From Kuschelorhynchus macadamiae (Eukaryota > Arthropoda > Insecta > Coleoptera > Curculionidae), in contig JAUTXW010005212.1 of assembly GCA_030620095.1 (NCBI GenBank), positions 770,001-834,000 on the forward strand: 64,000 bases of DNA, in the 5' to 3' direction. Positions 12,941 through 25,180 of this stretch are shown here, piece by piece (position 1 is the stretch's first letter; every line of letters starts with the position of its first letter). Below the pieces are notes generated by a model. That model saw nothing but the letters and a program-made list of their open reading frames with translations, ran no database searches and had not been told where the DNA came from. The translations under genes were made by a program, and so were the position numbers.

Positions 12941-13825
12941 CAGTTTGGATGAAATAGGGAATATTCAGGATGTTACTGGAGTGGTCCCATAGCAAACATA
13001 TTAAATATAGCGGAATGATGCCATATTTAACATGTTCTACATGTATACACGAGCGCGAAAGACAATCTATACCACGTTCACTATATTGCCAGGAAAAAAG
13101 TATTGATGTTAATATGGTGATTCTGGTAAAATTTCATATGCAATGGACTCAAGGCGTCTAAAATTTTAACCTAAGTTTAGGCTTTATAACTTGAAACTTT
13201 GTATAAAGAAAACTAACAAGGATGAAATAAAAATTACTAAATCAATATAATAAACAACAAAAAGTAAACAGTAATATTTTATTCCCATATATGTAGGTAC
13301 TCATTATATAAATGTCTGTTTATGTTAAGTTATTAAGAATTAGTTTGAAGATGACTTCATAAAGTCAAATTTTCAATGTGGAATAAAATATTATTTTTTA
13401 CTTTTTTTGTTTTTTTTGAAGTAGATATTGTGAAGTAACTCGCCAGAAGCGAATCCCATACCCTGTGTCTGTGAAGTCAAAGCCAAACTTATTCTTAATT
13501 ACCAAAATATATTAATGTAACGAGTGTTTTGTTTTACTATCTCTATTCGCTTGGTGACTAAAATTTTCCAGATGGAATATAATATTATTTTCCAATTTTA
13601 GGTGCATTTTTTGAAGTCAGTTTAATTTTTATACATCTTTTATTTCATCCTTTTTAGTTCTATTTATATGAGTTTTATTTTAAAAGTCATATTTAATAAA
13701 TAACCATAGAATATCTATGTAAATTCCTGATAAAATGGTGAACGTCATACTTTTTTACAATATGCTAGCTGTGGGACCACTCGAGCAATATCCGGAATAT
13801 TCTCTGAAAAGTTCATCCAAATTGT
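12941..13825. repeat. Inverted-repeat element (MITE-like)
   Basis: The arms at about 12941-13010 and 13762-13825 are inverted copies (GTGGTCCCATAGC versus GCTGTGGGACCAC, with GAATATTC and CATCCAAA shared). A further short match pairs ACGTTCACTAT near 13075 with TGGTGAACGT near 13737, so the left arm carries an insertion. The interior has two copies of a TGGAATAAAATATTATTTT-like motif near 13378 and 13572. No coding capacity. Confidence 0.5.
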
Positions 13826-14834
13826 TGAAACCATCGCAGAGTAATCGTTGTACATACATAAAAAAATGCATAGGGTGAAATTGATAACCTCCTTTTTTGA
13901 AGTCTGTTAAAAATTGCATTAATATTTGTGACACGGCCAGCTAAACAAAATAAAGGAAATGCCTGTAGATCCACCATTTTTTGTCCAATTGTAAATATTT
14001 AAAAACTGACATTCATAGAATTTAAAGTTTTATCGGAATATAAAAATGCATAGATGGCACAACTTCTGATATATTTATAACATACTTCCACAAATAAGCA
14101 TTTAGTTTGATCATTTTTTTGAAATTATATGGGATCATTATTTAAATATATGTAGTTTTTTTTTTCGTTTTCTTTTTAAAATTCAAATAGCATAAGTTCA
14201 CCAGTGATTATTTTTCTAAGTAGTGCCATATCTATTTCATTCATTTTTTTTTTTTTTTTTTAATAAGTGTGTTAATGTTTTTGAAAGTAATTAGAGATTT
14301 TCTTTATTTTTAGTATGCCCAAGGATGACCATTATGTAATAAGATCACCAACAAGATGGAAGCTCTAGAAAGTAAGAAAATGATATCTTGGACTGTGTCA
14401 TTGGTTAAAATCTGGCCTTCTTACCAACTATACCGATTCAGTTATTGCCAGGGGCGAGGCATGTGAAAACAACCCCTTTGTGAGTTGAGAAAACCGATTA
14501 CATCATAAGAAGATAACATTTACTGTAATGTGTTTTAAATAAAATTTATGTTTAATATAATCTTAGGTTTAGATTTATTCTGAAAACAAGCTATATAAGG
14601 ACTTATTCACCATTTTGTGAAGTAGCTTTTTATTTATGCCATTACAATGTGTCTTGACTTATTTATGAATAGACTTTTACTTCTTAAAACTTTTTATTGC
14701 TTTATTTCCTAGCTGTAATAGTACACTCAAATAATCTATGCTAATTTAATTAAAATTTGGATGATTAATTGATGTAATTGAATAAATTAGTTTTCTTTAC
14801 ATTAAGAGTCAGTTTAAAATGATCCAAAAACCAT
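13826..14834. other. AT-rich, no gene recognised
   Basis: Nothing in this stretch could be assigned. A moderately GC-richer patch lies at 14330-14500, without a readable domain. Confidence 0.4.
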
Positions 14835-15062
14835 TAAACCTTATTCATGTCCTTAATTAACAAATCCTACACTTCTTCCTGTGTATTACTGGGGAAAATC
14901 AAAATAAAGTCATCAGCATAGGCTGACTCAAAGCTCCTCCTACTTTAACATAATCAGATACATTTTAAAAACATTTAACACAGATCCTCCACATCATATA
15001 GCTATGCACAATGTCCAGTAGCATAGCCTGAGGGATTGTGTCAAATGCCTCACAAAAATTAG
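14835..15062 (-). pseudogene. LINE reverse transcriptase fragment (deleted)
   Basis: On the minus strand the sequence encodes FCEAFDTIPQAML (motif A, catalytic Asp, with the typical AFDT) and then AYADDFILIF (motif C, YADD at 14909-14920). Only about 40 residues separate the motifs, so motif B is deleted. Stop codons follow within NTQEEV. Family unresolved; not R4 (that uses Y-I/M-DD-I-K). Confidence 0.65.
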
Positions 15063-16675
15063 AAACTTACACAGATGTATAACTTTTACAAATATTTGTG
15101 ACTAAATACACAAAATGATTTAAAATATATCATTTTTTAAAATATAGCTATTATTATTACATCCAGGGTTAGGCTTACTCCAGACTGGACTCAGAAAAAA
15201 ATCATAGTCTCTACATAAACTTAATTAAAGTTATCATAGGAAAAATACAGGTATCTGTATTTTAAAAACAAGACAATGTATCTTGTTAATCTTTTCAGAA
15301 TTTGAAAGCTTGCTTCTTTAGCTTTAAGAAGCCAGTTATTTTGATTACTTCTTCAATTCATTAAAAATAGTTCGTTCACACCTTAAATCTAGCTTCAAAA
15401 ACCACCACCATATTTAGTCAAAAAGAGGGGTAGCAGTAATTCATTTCTTATGAAATTTGTAGTCAGACTTAAATTATTCATATTGTAAAAAAGTGATGTG
15501 AGTTGTAGCATTTTAATCAAAACCAATGCAATCTAAGCTTCAAAAATGATCATAGGAGATTAAATATCAGTATTTTTTTATTGTAAGGGTAAAAAACTCA
15601 CTAAATTATATGTAGCTTCATTACGCAATGCAAAAAAAATTAAAGAAATATGGATCACTAAAACATCTGTTTTTGTATAATTAATAATTATGGTCTGTTG
15701 CATTTGGAGAAATTGAAAAAGCAAAACAATTGTTTTTTAGGATCAAGATCAAAACTTTGGATATTGTGATTTAAGTAACAGTTTTCCATCTCAAACAGAC
15801 CTTACCATCAAAATGTTTAGCTAACGTTTGAGAGTTAAGCTTTGCTGAGGAAGGAAGTATAACATTGGAGTGAAAAACGAAAAATGTATTCTCTTGATGT
15901 CACAGAGTCTAAGTGGACATTTGTTACTTAAAAGTTTTTATTGAAATTTACCAAGTTCTTTCTCATTATATTTTCTTATGGGAAATTATATAAGTCATTT
16001 CTCTAAATGAACTTTCGAACTAAAAAATCTTCTGTTGACTCTGATGTTATTTATTGAAAGCTTTTTACTGTACTTAAATTTGTAATAGTTAATGTAATTG
16101 TATGATTTTTATGCATTCGCGCACAAACAAATAAATCAGTAAATTTATGTGTTTTAATTAAAAATTACAAAACTTATTCCTAGTTATTATATATTATATT
16201 TATTTTAGCACTTAATTTTTTCTTTTGGAGTTAAACTTATATTTTACTTCTAGTTTCAGTATCTAAGTTTTATTACCTGACTGTATTAAATATTTTAGGT
16301 TTCATTACTTAACTATTTTTCTATGTTTTGTACTTTATTATTTCTTTTGTAAAATTAAGTTTTCTTTTTATATAACAATATATTAAATAAATACAAACAT
16401 TGTGAATTTGTAAACTAGCAAAATGCTAAATAAAGGATAATAATATAATATACTCACTATACCATGGTCTATAGCTGTATGTGCATTATTTTAAAATTAT
16501 CATATTAAAACCGTGACAATTAAAATTGAAGATAGGTTGTATCAGAAATACTTTTACCAACAACAAAATATAATAACAATGACAGGCAAACAAATAGTAT
16601 TTTTATCATCTAAAATGATCAATTATCATCTAATGATGTACAGGAATATTGATTATAAATTGAACCCTCATTTTT
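15063..16675. other. AT-rich, no gene recognised
   Basis: No domain, RNA gene or repeat structure could be supported. Confidence 0.4.
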
Positions 16676-16950
16676 TTGTGGGACACCCATGTTATATTAT
16701 GTCCATTAAATAGGCATCTTTTTGCTAATCATAAATATATTAGGTTTGATATCTTTACCTTTAAAGGCAATTGAGAAAAACCATGACATAAGAGGCAAGT
16801 TATTCATATCTGTGTTATGTTTTCTCTAACATCTCTGATAATAGATATATTGTCAATTTCCTGTGTTCAATGTGTCAAACCTAATATAATTATAATTAGC
16901 AAGAAAAGACCCATTTGATGGACATATACAGGGTGTACCATCAAAACAAA
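16676..16950. mobile_element. Palindromic MITE, family H, copy 1
   Basis: The arms 16698-16778 and 16849-16926 are inverted copies (TATGTCCATTAAATAGGCAT... and its complement, both with ATATTAGGTTTGA). The transcript would fold into a long hairpin of about 80 bp with a 70 nt loop. Outside the arms, GGGACACCC (left) and AGGGTGTACC (right) extend the inverted symmetry. A second copy lies at 57128-57358. No coding capacity. Confidence 0.75.
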
Positions 16951-18055
16951 AAAAAATTGTCATGCTTTTCCAAAAAACACCCAGTATACATAGAAACTAA
17001 TAGATTAAAAATCTACAACTTCTGCATTTACCATTTTTTCTACCCCTTTCAAGAAAAAAGTTAAATGAAGGTTTAATTTATGATCAATCAAAATTCGTAT
17101 GCCATCATAAAATGCTTACTTCCTTTTGAAGTATTCAAGATTTTTGTGTAATTATATAATATGATTTGTTCTTAAATTCCAATGGGATTTGATTATATAT
17201 CCTTGGCACCATTTACTATGAGTTTGTTTTAACAAATAATGACATTATGTCAAAGTCAGTTAAATAAGATATTGTTTAAACTAGATTTTTCTCAATTACA
17301 AATTATTTTACTTAATCCAACATTAAACAAAGCACTACAGGTATTATAAGGGATAATGCTTTTAGTCAATGTCTATCCCTCTTGAAACACTGTCTCAACC
17401 TTAAGGTTTGGAACTATTTATTTAGAAAACTTAACATTTACTTGAATAAAGATTCTAAAAGATATACAATTTTTTTTAACAATACGCATTCTTATAAGTT
17501 TGGCGGCCAGTTCCCAACATATGGTAAAGTCAACAATAAGATGTAATATTTTTTGGAAATTCTATAAGATTAGGCTATAAAAGTTTATATTTTAAAAGTT
17601 AATTGATAAAATAATTTACAAGATCTAAACTACTTTATACCAGTTAATAAACTTAAGAATCTGAAAGCATGGAATTAATTGAGGGTATCTTCGAAAGACT
17701 TTTGTCATTTAAAATTATATCATGCACCTAACTTTTTCCTAAACCAAACGTAGATTTAAAAAAAAATTGAATATGTGATGTGCGATATCTGGCATACTTA
17801 CTAAATTACCTTATTACTGAATTGTGAATACCAACTGTTAATATTTTTAAAATATGGGGAAAAATTATTTAAATTTCTAATCCACTTTAGCTATATATCT
17901 TTAATTAATATACAAAATATGTAATACACTTTAAAAAATTTATTCAACATGGAATTAAAAATAAAGTTGACACTACATTTATCATATGGTGCATCTTTTT
18001 TATATCTCAAACTACACACTTTCTCAGCAACAGTAATTATAAATGAGCAACTATA

Positions 18056-18116
18056 TGTGACAAGCATATTTAGTAAATTTATCCACTTTATGTGACAAGC
18101 ATATTTAGTAAATTTA
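18056..18116. repeat. Short tandem repeat, 35 bp period
   Basis: TGTGACAAGCATATTTAGTA begins an exact 26 bp block that occurs twice, 35 bp apart. Confidence 0.9.
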
Positions 18117-19142
18117 AAGGTGCAGAATTTGAAGCTTCCATATAACAAAGAGGCCCAATTATTACATTGATGGAATGGGCTATAACTGGGGCTATATGAC
18201 ACTCAGATCAATACCCGTAACTAAAGTCTTTTCTTTCTTCCTATGCAAACAGGGCAACAAAGAGTACTCAAGTATGACTATAATATACACGTCACTAATA
18301 TCTGCAATGCACATACATATGAGCAGAACTAACTTCCTAAGCCTTGTCTACGATACCTATATCAAACATCAAGACTTGCATTGGTCCTAAAACAAATTAT
18401 AATTAATAAAGTACCTGCATGAATAACAAGCTTAGGGAAAATCATTAACAATCTTATAAAACCCTAATCAATATGTGACTGATAAAAACTGATTTTTAGA
18501 TAGGTATTTGCTTAGGATCAGGATAAAAAATGAAACACCAAAAAAACTTAAAAAAAAGTAGAAATTATGTGTCTCAAAAAGCTCACAAAACAAATTAGTT
18601 AAAAGATATATATTCAAGCTTAAAGGCTTTTGTGGATTTATATATGGGTCTTTTGTTTTATCTTTAGGTAGGGAACAACATCAACAAATAAGACTATGTG
18701 AGTGTAAAAACTGAAATGGTTGCAACTTTATACCATATTCACACTATTCTAAAATAAACATACCCAGTTTAAAAGTAGAAGGTTTAAAATCATCTCGATG
18801 CAAACAAGTAATAACCTCTTCCTGGGCTTTCCAACATTTTTTTTTTTTCAATATTCAATCTTGATTATTCCATTAAATAGAAATTATCTTGTGATAAACA
18901 AATCCTTTATAATAAACAAAAAAAACAATAAAAATATTTTCACTTCAAAGTTAGAATACAGGGAAATACGCTAACATCATTTTTTCATGGTGTAGTTTTG
19001 ATTAAAAATGAATAAACAAACAATATATTTATTTTTATCAATAAAACTTGACAACACAGGAGGCCCATTTAAAGAATTTTTAGCCAGTAGCGTAGCTCGC
19101 CAATTCGCTATTTAAAGTGTCGGGCTAGCGCCGCATTCCACA
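18117..19142. other. Interior of nested transposon, nothing recognised
   Basis: Low-complexity AT-rich sequence up to the right inverted repeat. The short open frames at 17891-18390 show no family motif. Confidence 0.4.
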
Positions 19143-19239
19143 CATTCCAATCTGTCGGGATTTCGACTGTTAGGGCCAGTGAAGTTTCGGTCCACTAACT
19201 GTTTGGGCCGATGTAGTTTAGGGGAAAATACGCACTACC
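19143..19239 (-). repeat. Right terminal inverted repeat of the nested transposon
   Basis: Inverted counterpart of 10422-10518. The best preserved part is 19143-19192. It is followed directly by GCTTCAAC, the proposed target-site duplication. Confidence 0.7.
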
Positions 19240-19247
19240 GCTTCAAC

Positions 19248-20838
19248 ATCAAAGCCAATAGAGATTCCCGAACCATATCCCACTTTCGGTATATAGATGA
19301 CATTAAGCTATATGGTGAAAACCATAACCAACTAAAAAAGCTTATTGACGTGATATACACCTTCTCGAAAGACATCCATATGCAATTTGGAATGGAAAAA
19401 TGTAACGCTTTAAACATTGAAAAAGGCAAAGTCATTAATAGTGATGTAGCCCTACCCAATGGAGAAATAGTTCAAGCGATGAACCAAGGAGAGACTACAA
19501 ATACCTAGGATTCCAACAAGCTAGACTGCTCCAGGATAAGCAAGGAAAAAACAAGATGAAAGATCGGTATATTCAAAGAGTGCGAGCTCTTCTGAAGACA
19601 GAACTGAACGCCGGAAATCTAATTACAGCAATTAACACCTATGCTGTTCCCGTGCTGATCTACAGTTTCGGAATTTTGAAATGGACTAACACGGAGCTAG
19701 AGGGATTACAGCGACTACTCGCCTAATGATGACCATGTACAAGTCACACCACCCAAGGTCATCAACTCTCCAAATAACCTTACCACGAAGAGAAGGTGGA
19801 AGATCCCTTGTTGACTTGACAAATTCGCACTCCCGACAGCTGCAAAAATTGAGAGATTTCTTCACCAACAAGGCACAAACATCAAGCCTCCACCGCATAG
19901 TGACCTTAAGTGAGTACTCGTACTCTCCTCTCAATCTCGCAGGTGACAACATCCTCCTAAAGTCAATTTCAGACCCCGACAAAAGAACAGTGGGCTCAAA
20001 TGGCACTGCACGGCCGACATCACAATGACTTGAATCAGCCACATATAGATAAGAAAGCATCCAACAGGTGGCTGAAGGATGGACAACTATTCCCAGAGAC
20101 AGAAGGATTTGTAATGACAATACAGGACCAAGTTATTTACACACGAAATTACACTAAATCATCAGAGACCGGTCCGGTAAATCCGATAAGTGTCGGAAAT
20201 GTAGCGAAAGATCAGAGACTATACAGCATATAACATCTGGCTGCACTTACCTAGCAAACACGCACTACCTCCAGCGACATAACATCATACACCAGAAGCT
20301 TGCCAATAAATACGGGCGACTTAACACCTTTGTGTCGTATTATAGGAATACCAACCAAGTTCAGTGCTTAAAAATAATGACTTCAAACTGTACTACGACC
20401 AGGCAATTATCACCTACAAACGGGTGACGAATAATCGTGATGTGGTATTGTTAAATAAGGAAACAAAGACATCCTATTATGTAGATGTCGCTGTACCCAA
20501 CAATAACAACGTGTGGATAAATATCAAGAGGAAAAGGCCAAATATGCGGAGCTGGCAATCGAGATCCAGCAGATGTGACGACTGAATAAGGTTCATGTGA
20601 TACCGATCATCGTATCAACTAGTTCCAAAAACACTAGAACATAACTTAAAATCATAGGACATACTAACACCTTCATCGACATCCAGAAGGCAGTCCTGCT
20701 CAGTACTTGCCACGTAGTGAGAAAATTCTTACAGTACAACACATAGAACTAATAGAAACCAGCCCACTCCTTTTGATGCATGCATCCGAGATGGACTTGA
20801 AATCCAACATTTATTGAGAAATTGATTGTCAATTTCGA
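19248..20838 (+). pseudogene. R4/Dong-like retrotransposon, 3' part (RT, CCHC, endonuclease)
   Basis: Continuation of the RT that starts at 9485. In order: ISHFRYIDDIKLYGEN (motif C with IDD); a thumb/linker region (YAVPVLIYSFGILKW, LQRLLA); LPRREGGRSLVDL; SNRWLKDGQLFPETEGF; a zinc motif C-x2-C-x8-H-x4-C read as CRKCSERSETIQHITSGC; and DVVLLNKETKTSYYVDVAVP, the restriction-like endonuclease of R2/R4 elements (D...D-x-A-x-P). At least four frameshifts and a deletion near 19725 inactivate it. It ends in ATAATAATAATACTAATAAT, a TAA-type repeat matching its 5' flank. Confidence 0.88.
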
Positions 20839-20861
20839 TAATAATAATACTAATAATAATA
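20838..20861. repeat. TAA-type microsatellite at the LINE 3' junction
   Basis: A short AAT/TAA run shared by the 3' ends of the R4/Dong copy on its left and of the minus-strand LINE on its right. Confidence 0.85.
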
Positions 20862-21720
20862 TACGTCCTTTATTTCAAAATGGGATTTACAAAATGTTTT
20901 TGGGAATAATCCCACCCACACCTCAAAGAAGGCAAGTTCTTTACTGTTCTTACACTTAATCTTCCTTAAAGTGCCTGCCTGATACTCATATTTTCTGTAC
21001 TAAAGACTAGAAACAGCAGAAATAGTAAGTAGTTTTGGACCTTCTTTATTCTACTCTTTCAATATTATTTAAGAAAATAGCATAAAAAACTACAATAATT
21101 AAAATTACACAGAACCAGTGATTCGGTGAGTGATTTATTCAGATTTTTTGGTAATATATTTTCGTTGTTGTACAAAAATTTAAGGCCTTTAGAATAGTAT
21201 TTATTTGTTACGAAAATTTTAGTTTGCTGTCAAAGGTTACACCCAACGATTTAGCACATGGTGCACTAGGAAGGTTCGTGCCATTTATGCTTATGTTTAG
21301 TAGGTCTCCACCTTGTGTATTTTCTCGCTCTGAAATACCATCAGCATAGATATCTCTTGATTCAACTTCAAATTATGTTCTCTCGAGAGCTCCTTCAGGT
21401 GTCGTAACTCCTCAGTCACAATGTACTCGGCAGCGTGATGTTCGTACCCAGTAGGCATTACATACCCATAAATTAATGGGATTTAATATATCCGCTGTGT
21501 ACACTGTAAATAGAAGCAGACCAAGGATGGATCCCTGAGGCACTCCTGAGATGTTAGATTCAAGGGATTCCCCGAAGATACGACTGAAAAAAGTTTAGTA
21601 CTCTCTCCGTGAATCCATAGTGCTTAAGGTTAGCACACCTAAGCAAGTGATTAATGGTGTTGAAACCTTTAGGAAGTCAAGCAACACCATAATTTTAGTT
21701 AATGAGTTCATGGAACTTTT
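20862..21720 (-). pseudogene. I/Jockey-type LINE, 3' half, decayed
   Basis: Minus-strand RT remnant. It reads GFNTINHLL and CANLKHYGFTERVL (after motif A), then GVPQGSILGLLLFTVYTADI (motif B), then HLKELSREHNLKLN (near motif E). Motif C is lost or scrambled. A 3' untranslated stretch runs from about 21200 down to the shared TAA run at 20861. Multiple frameshifts and stops. It is 5' truncated close to 21720. Confidence 0.75.
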
Positions 21721-21984
21721 TCGGTTATCTTTTTATAATTATTTTGAATTTGGCAATTTTAACCTATAGGTTGGTGTTTTAAAACCAAACAATAATTATT
21801 TAGGATATGAGCACTGAAGAATCTATCAGTATTTAAAAAATGGAAACTGAAGTCTATAGCATGATCTCAACATAGCTTCAAAAATATTTATGTTAGTTAT
21901 TTTTAAACGATAAAATAAATAAATAAAAATAAAATTATGCCAAATAATCATAATTAAGTGCCACCAATTTTTTACACATTTATA
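21721..21984. other. Unassigned AT-rich spacer
   Basis: Lies between two LINE remnants of opposite orientation. No features seen. Confidence 0.4.
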
Positions 21985-23610
21985 ACATTTACAACACAGA
22001 CAATTTCCATGAAGAAATCTCGTTTTTCACTAATACCATTCTAGAGCTCTTTGATAGACGTGCTCCAGGGAGAATTGCTAAGCTCTACTGTCCCTGGATG
22101 ACTGACAACATTAGATTCTTTTAAAAATTTAGAAATCAGGTTTTAAATCGCTTCCGATGTACCAGACTTACCGAACATTGGAACTATTATAAGCAGCTTC
22201 GAAATTTAACGTTATCAAACATGTCATTTCATTTTAGTACCATTTCAGAAGAACTGGTAGCTAACATTATTCCTGGTATTAAATCCAAGTCATCCGGTGC
22301 AGATAACATAAATATTACTTTAATTTTTTTGTGCTGTCTTATGATTCCATACATAACACACACTGTTGTAATCTGCAGCCATATTTTCCTAAAAATTGGA
22401 AGCAAGCACATGTCATTCCATTGGCTAAGGTCAGGAATCCTGCAGATTTTGGTCAACTAAGGTCGATTTCCTTGTTACCTACGCTCTCCAAAATTCTGGA
22501 AAATGTAATGGAATCTCAAATTTCTTCGTAGGTTTCCAATAATAACCTCATCCCTTATAAACATATTGTGGATGATATTGTGAGAGCAGAAGATGTTAAC
22601 CAGGCAATCATTCTCATCCTATTGGATTATACAAAAGCTTTCGACATGATTCACCGTTATATATCGCTCTCGATTCTAAAATATATAGGTTTTAGTCAGT
22701 CGGTGGTGGCAATGTGGGCGTCTTTCCTCTCGGACAGGAGCCAGAGGGTTATTCAGTATCACAGCAGGTGTTCCCCAGGGAAGCGTTCTTGGTCCCTCTT
22801 CTTTACAGCAACTACACCTTTAATTCCATGAAATCTCTTCGTCACTGCCAGTATTAACTAAAATTTAATATCACGTAACTGCATGCCTTCGAAAGGCATT
22901 AAAACGTATTAAAACTTTTGTACCCTCATCGACATGTACTTCAGCAAAAACCAAGGCCTTGTTGTCCGACACTATCATTTTGTCACAATTTAATTTCGCA
23001 GATAACGTTTATGGTCCTTTTCTTGATTTACGGGCTAAAAATCGGGTACAAAAAGTACAAAATTGTTGCATACGTTTTATTTACGGCATTAGACGAAGGC
23101 AGAGGGTTTCGCATAAGCTGGCCAAGTTGGGCTGGCTGAAAATACAACACCGTCGTATCCTCCACTCCGCTTGCCTATTTTAGAAGATTTTAAAATTTCA
23201 CCGCCCTCCACACTCCTAGATAAACTATAACATAACTTAAATTTACGCCGACAATATCTGGTATCAATACCTTCACAACAAAGAACAGTTCAGAAAAAGT
23301 TATTCTTATCAAACTGCAAACTTGATTAACAAACATAAAATCATCAGCACAGCATTATCTGTCGCATCCTTTAAAAAAAACAATAAAACTTCAATTACTC
23401 GGCCAACAATTACAAAAACAGTGAAACTCGCTTAACAAATACCTATTATTCTCAGAATATTTCTACTTCTCTTTCGCTTTCTGTCTTGTTCCTCAGCAGC
23501 AGCCCCTTCCCTTGTGAGGGAAGCTGCATAAGTTGCTTTTTATTCCTTCTATTCAAGATGTGTATGTATATTTTTTGAAATTGTAATTTTGTTTTTTTTT
23601 AATAATAAAC
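21985..23610 (+). pseudogene. I/Jockey-type LINE, RT and 3' end, decayed
   Basis: The frame pieces follow the known order of this LINE group: APGRIAKLYCPWMTDNIRFF and TEHWNYYKQLRN (linker between endonuclease and RT); IPGIKSKSSGADNI; FPKNWKQAHVIPLAKVRNP; LRSISLLPTLSKILENVM (fingers); LDYTKAFDMI (motif A); GVPQGSVLGPL-like sequence near 22770 (motif B); a deletion that removes motif C; then VQKVQNCCIRFIYGIRR and LAKLGWLKIQHRRILH from the C-terminal region. The 3' end is AT-rich with AATAATAAA. It carries many frameshifts and is not functional. Confidence 0.85.
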
Positions 23611-24012
23611 CTGTTTATTAATATTATTTTTGTATATATATTTGTTTAGAAAACTAACTTCTTGATAGTTGTCACTAAAAATGGAATTCTTTCTGAATAA
23701 AGTACTGTGTATCAAAACAATTGATATATTGTGTATATGGTCTAACTATGCTACCAACATTAAAATGCAAGCTTTTGCATAAAAATAATAAAACAAAGGA
23801 TTTCAAAGAAAAGTTTAATAATAAGAAGTTAATATAGATAGAAATAAGATAAGCTAATTTGCCTAGTAGAAAAGTAGAATAAAAAAATATATTAATCTTT
23901 AGTATTACTTGTTAAAAAATTACGATATGAGGGATCTAAATAATAAGGCATAAACACCTATAATGTTTAGAATGTGACTACAGGTACGCTAAAGTGTATC
24001 CACTCGAATATA

Positions 24013-24190
24013 ATGGGTGCACGCGGAACGTCATGCATTGCTTTACTGAAAATATGGGAGTATAATTTTTTTTCAAAACCTATGATTTTTTCAAGTAGGG
24101 GACTGTGTTTTCGGTTAGCCCTAGTTGGTCCTTTTTTTTTGGGTTGATATAAAAAAGACGTAATGCGTGACGTCGCAGCTTCGCGTCCAC
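24013..24190. repeat. Weak inverted repeat
   Basis: GGAACGTCATGCATTGC at 24013-24041 resembles the reverse complement of GACGTAATGCGTGACGTCGC at about 24157-24190. Possibly an old MITE. The match is imperfect. Confidence 0.3.
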
Positions 24191-24414
24191 CTAGTTCTTT
24201 CGACTAGGTATATTTTGGAAGGGCCCTAGTTACAACGTAATTTTTAATTAGTGCCTACGTCTTTACAAAACTATTGTCCCTAATATAAAATTAGAATTTA
24301 TATGATGTAGGATGTATTGAAGTGTTTTTGTTCGTTTCACGTCCACTACGTATCTGATCCTAAAATAATACAACAGCTTGTTTGGTTGAGGTATTGTTTA
24401 TTATTTTAAATCAA

Positions 24415-24454
24415 TTGCCGACGTTTCGACACTCTCCGTGTCTTCATCAGGGCC
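24415..24454 (-). ncRNA. Hammerhead ribozyme-like motif
   Basis: Minus strand, in order: GGCC, CTGATGA (core, 24450-24444), one extra A, stem GACAC, loop GGAGA, stem GTGTC, GAAAC (24427-24423), GTC (24422-24420, cleavage triplet), GGC. All conserved hammerhead core residues are present and the 5 bp stem II is perfect. A short stem I can form (GCC with GGC), while stem III would be minimal, as in dimeric-type hammerheads of retroelements. Penelope-like elements are known to carry such ribozymes. The extra A after the core is shared with the other motifs in this window. Confidence 0.6.
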
Positions 24455-24844
24455 AAAAAAACACACAACACATCGGCTGTTGTACACAAATATAAATGAC
24501 AAATTCACGCAAAAAAACAAAAGTTGGTATTGAAATAAATCTACATGGATATAGTTTAGAGTAAAATAAAGAAATAAATAAATAAAACTGAAAGAATTAC
24601 TTAAATCACACAGATTTTAAAATTAAATGTACATTTATATATATACAGTTTGTATTGAAACAAATAGAAATAGATAAAACATAAAAGAATTACTTACGTA
24701 ACATCCACAAAATTTTATATTTTACTATAAACTATATCCTTATACATTTATTTCAATACCTACTATTGTTTTTTTGCGTGAATTTGTCATTTATATTTTG
24801 GTACAACGGTTCTTTTTATTTAGCCCTGATGAAGACACGAAGCA
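24438..24844. mobile_element. Inverted pair of hammerhead-bearing repeats (Penelope-type relic)
   Basis: The outer ends are GTGTCTTCATCAGGGC on the left and its complement on the right (GCCCTGATGAAGACAC, 24826-24841). Further in, AAATATAAATGACAAATTC, ACGCAAAAAAACAA, TATTGAAATAAAT and GATATAGTTTA are matched in inverted order. The arms are about 150 bp each around an AT-rich centre. The right-hand hammerhead is cut off after the first half of stem II. No coding sequence. Confidence 0.7.
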
Positions 24845-25180
24845 AATGTATTGAAGGTTGTATTTTTAAAAGTTTTAGAGTAAAACATATATTTTATGGC
24901 AAATTAAAATGTAATATTTTGATTTAAAATGGTAATAATTAAAAAATATAATTACTTGCTTTTAATCATTTATAAAATTATGTATTATTTTGTTTTAAGT
25001 CTGAAATAAATAATTTTAATTTACGAAGTTAAAGCATAAACTAGAATGAATTCCAAATTACTATATATTTCCGAGTTATAATCCTGTCCGAGTTTTATCA
25101 GTAAGAAATTACTTATGGTTACAACGCCATGGCTATTAGCAAATATCGATTATTTATACTTCGAATAGATAGTAGAATAG
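24845..25180. other. Unassigned AT-rich sequence
   Basis: No gene or repeat recognised. Confidence 0.4.

Noticed and set aside
19686..20120. A 144-codon open frame on the minus strand
   Set aside because: Antisense to the R4/Dong C-terminal region, whose motifs are clear on the plus strand.
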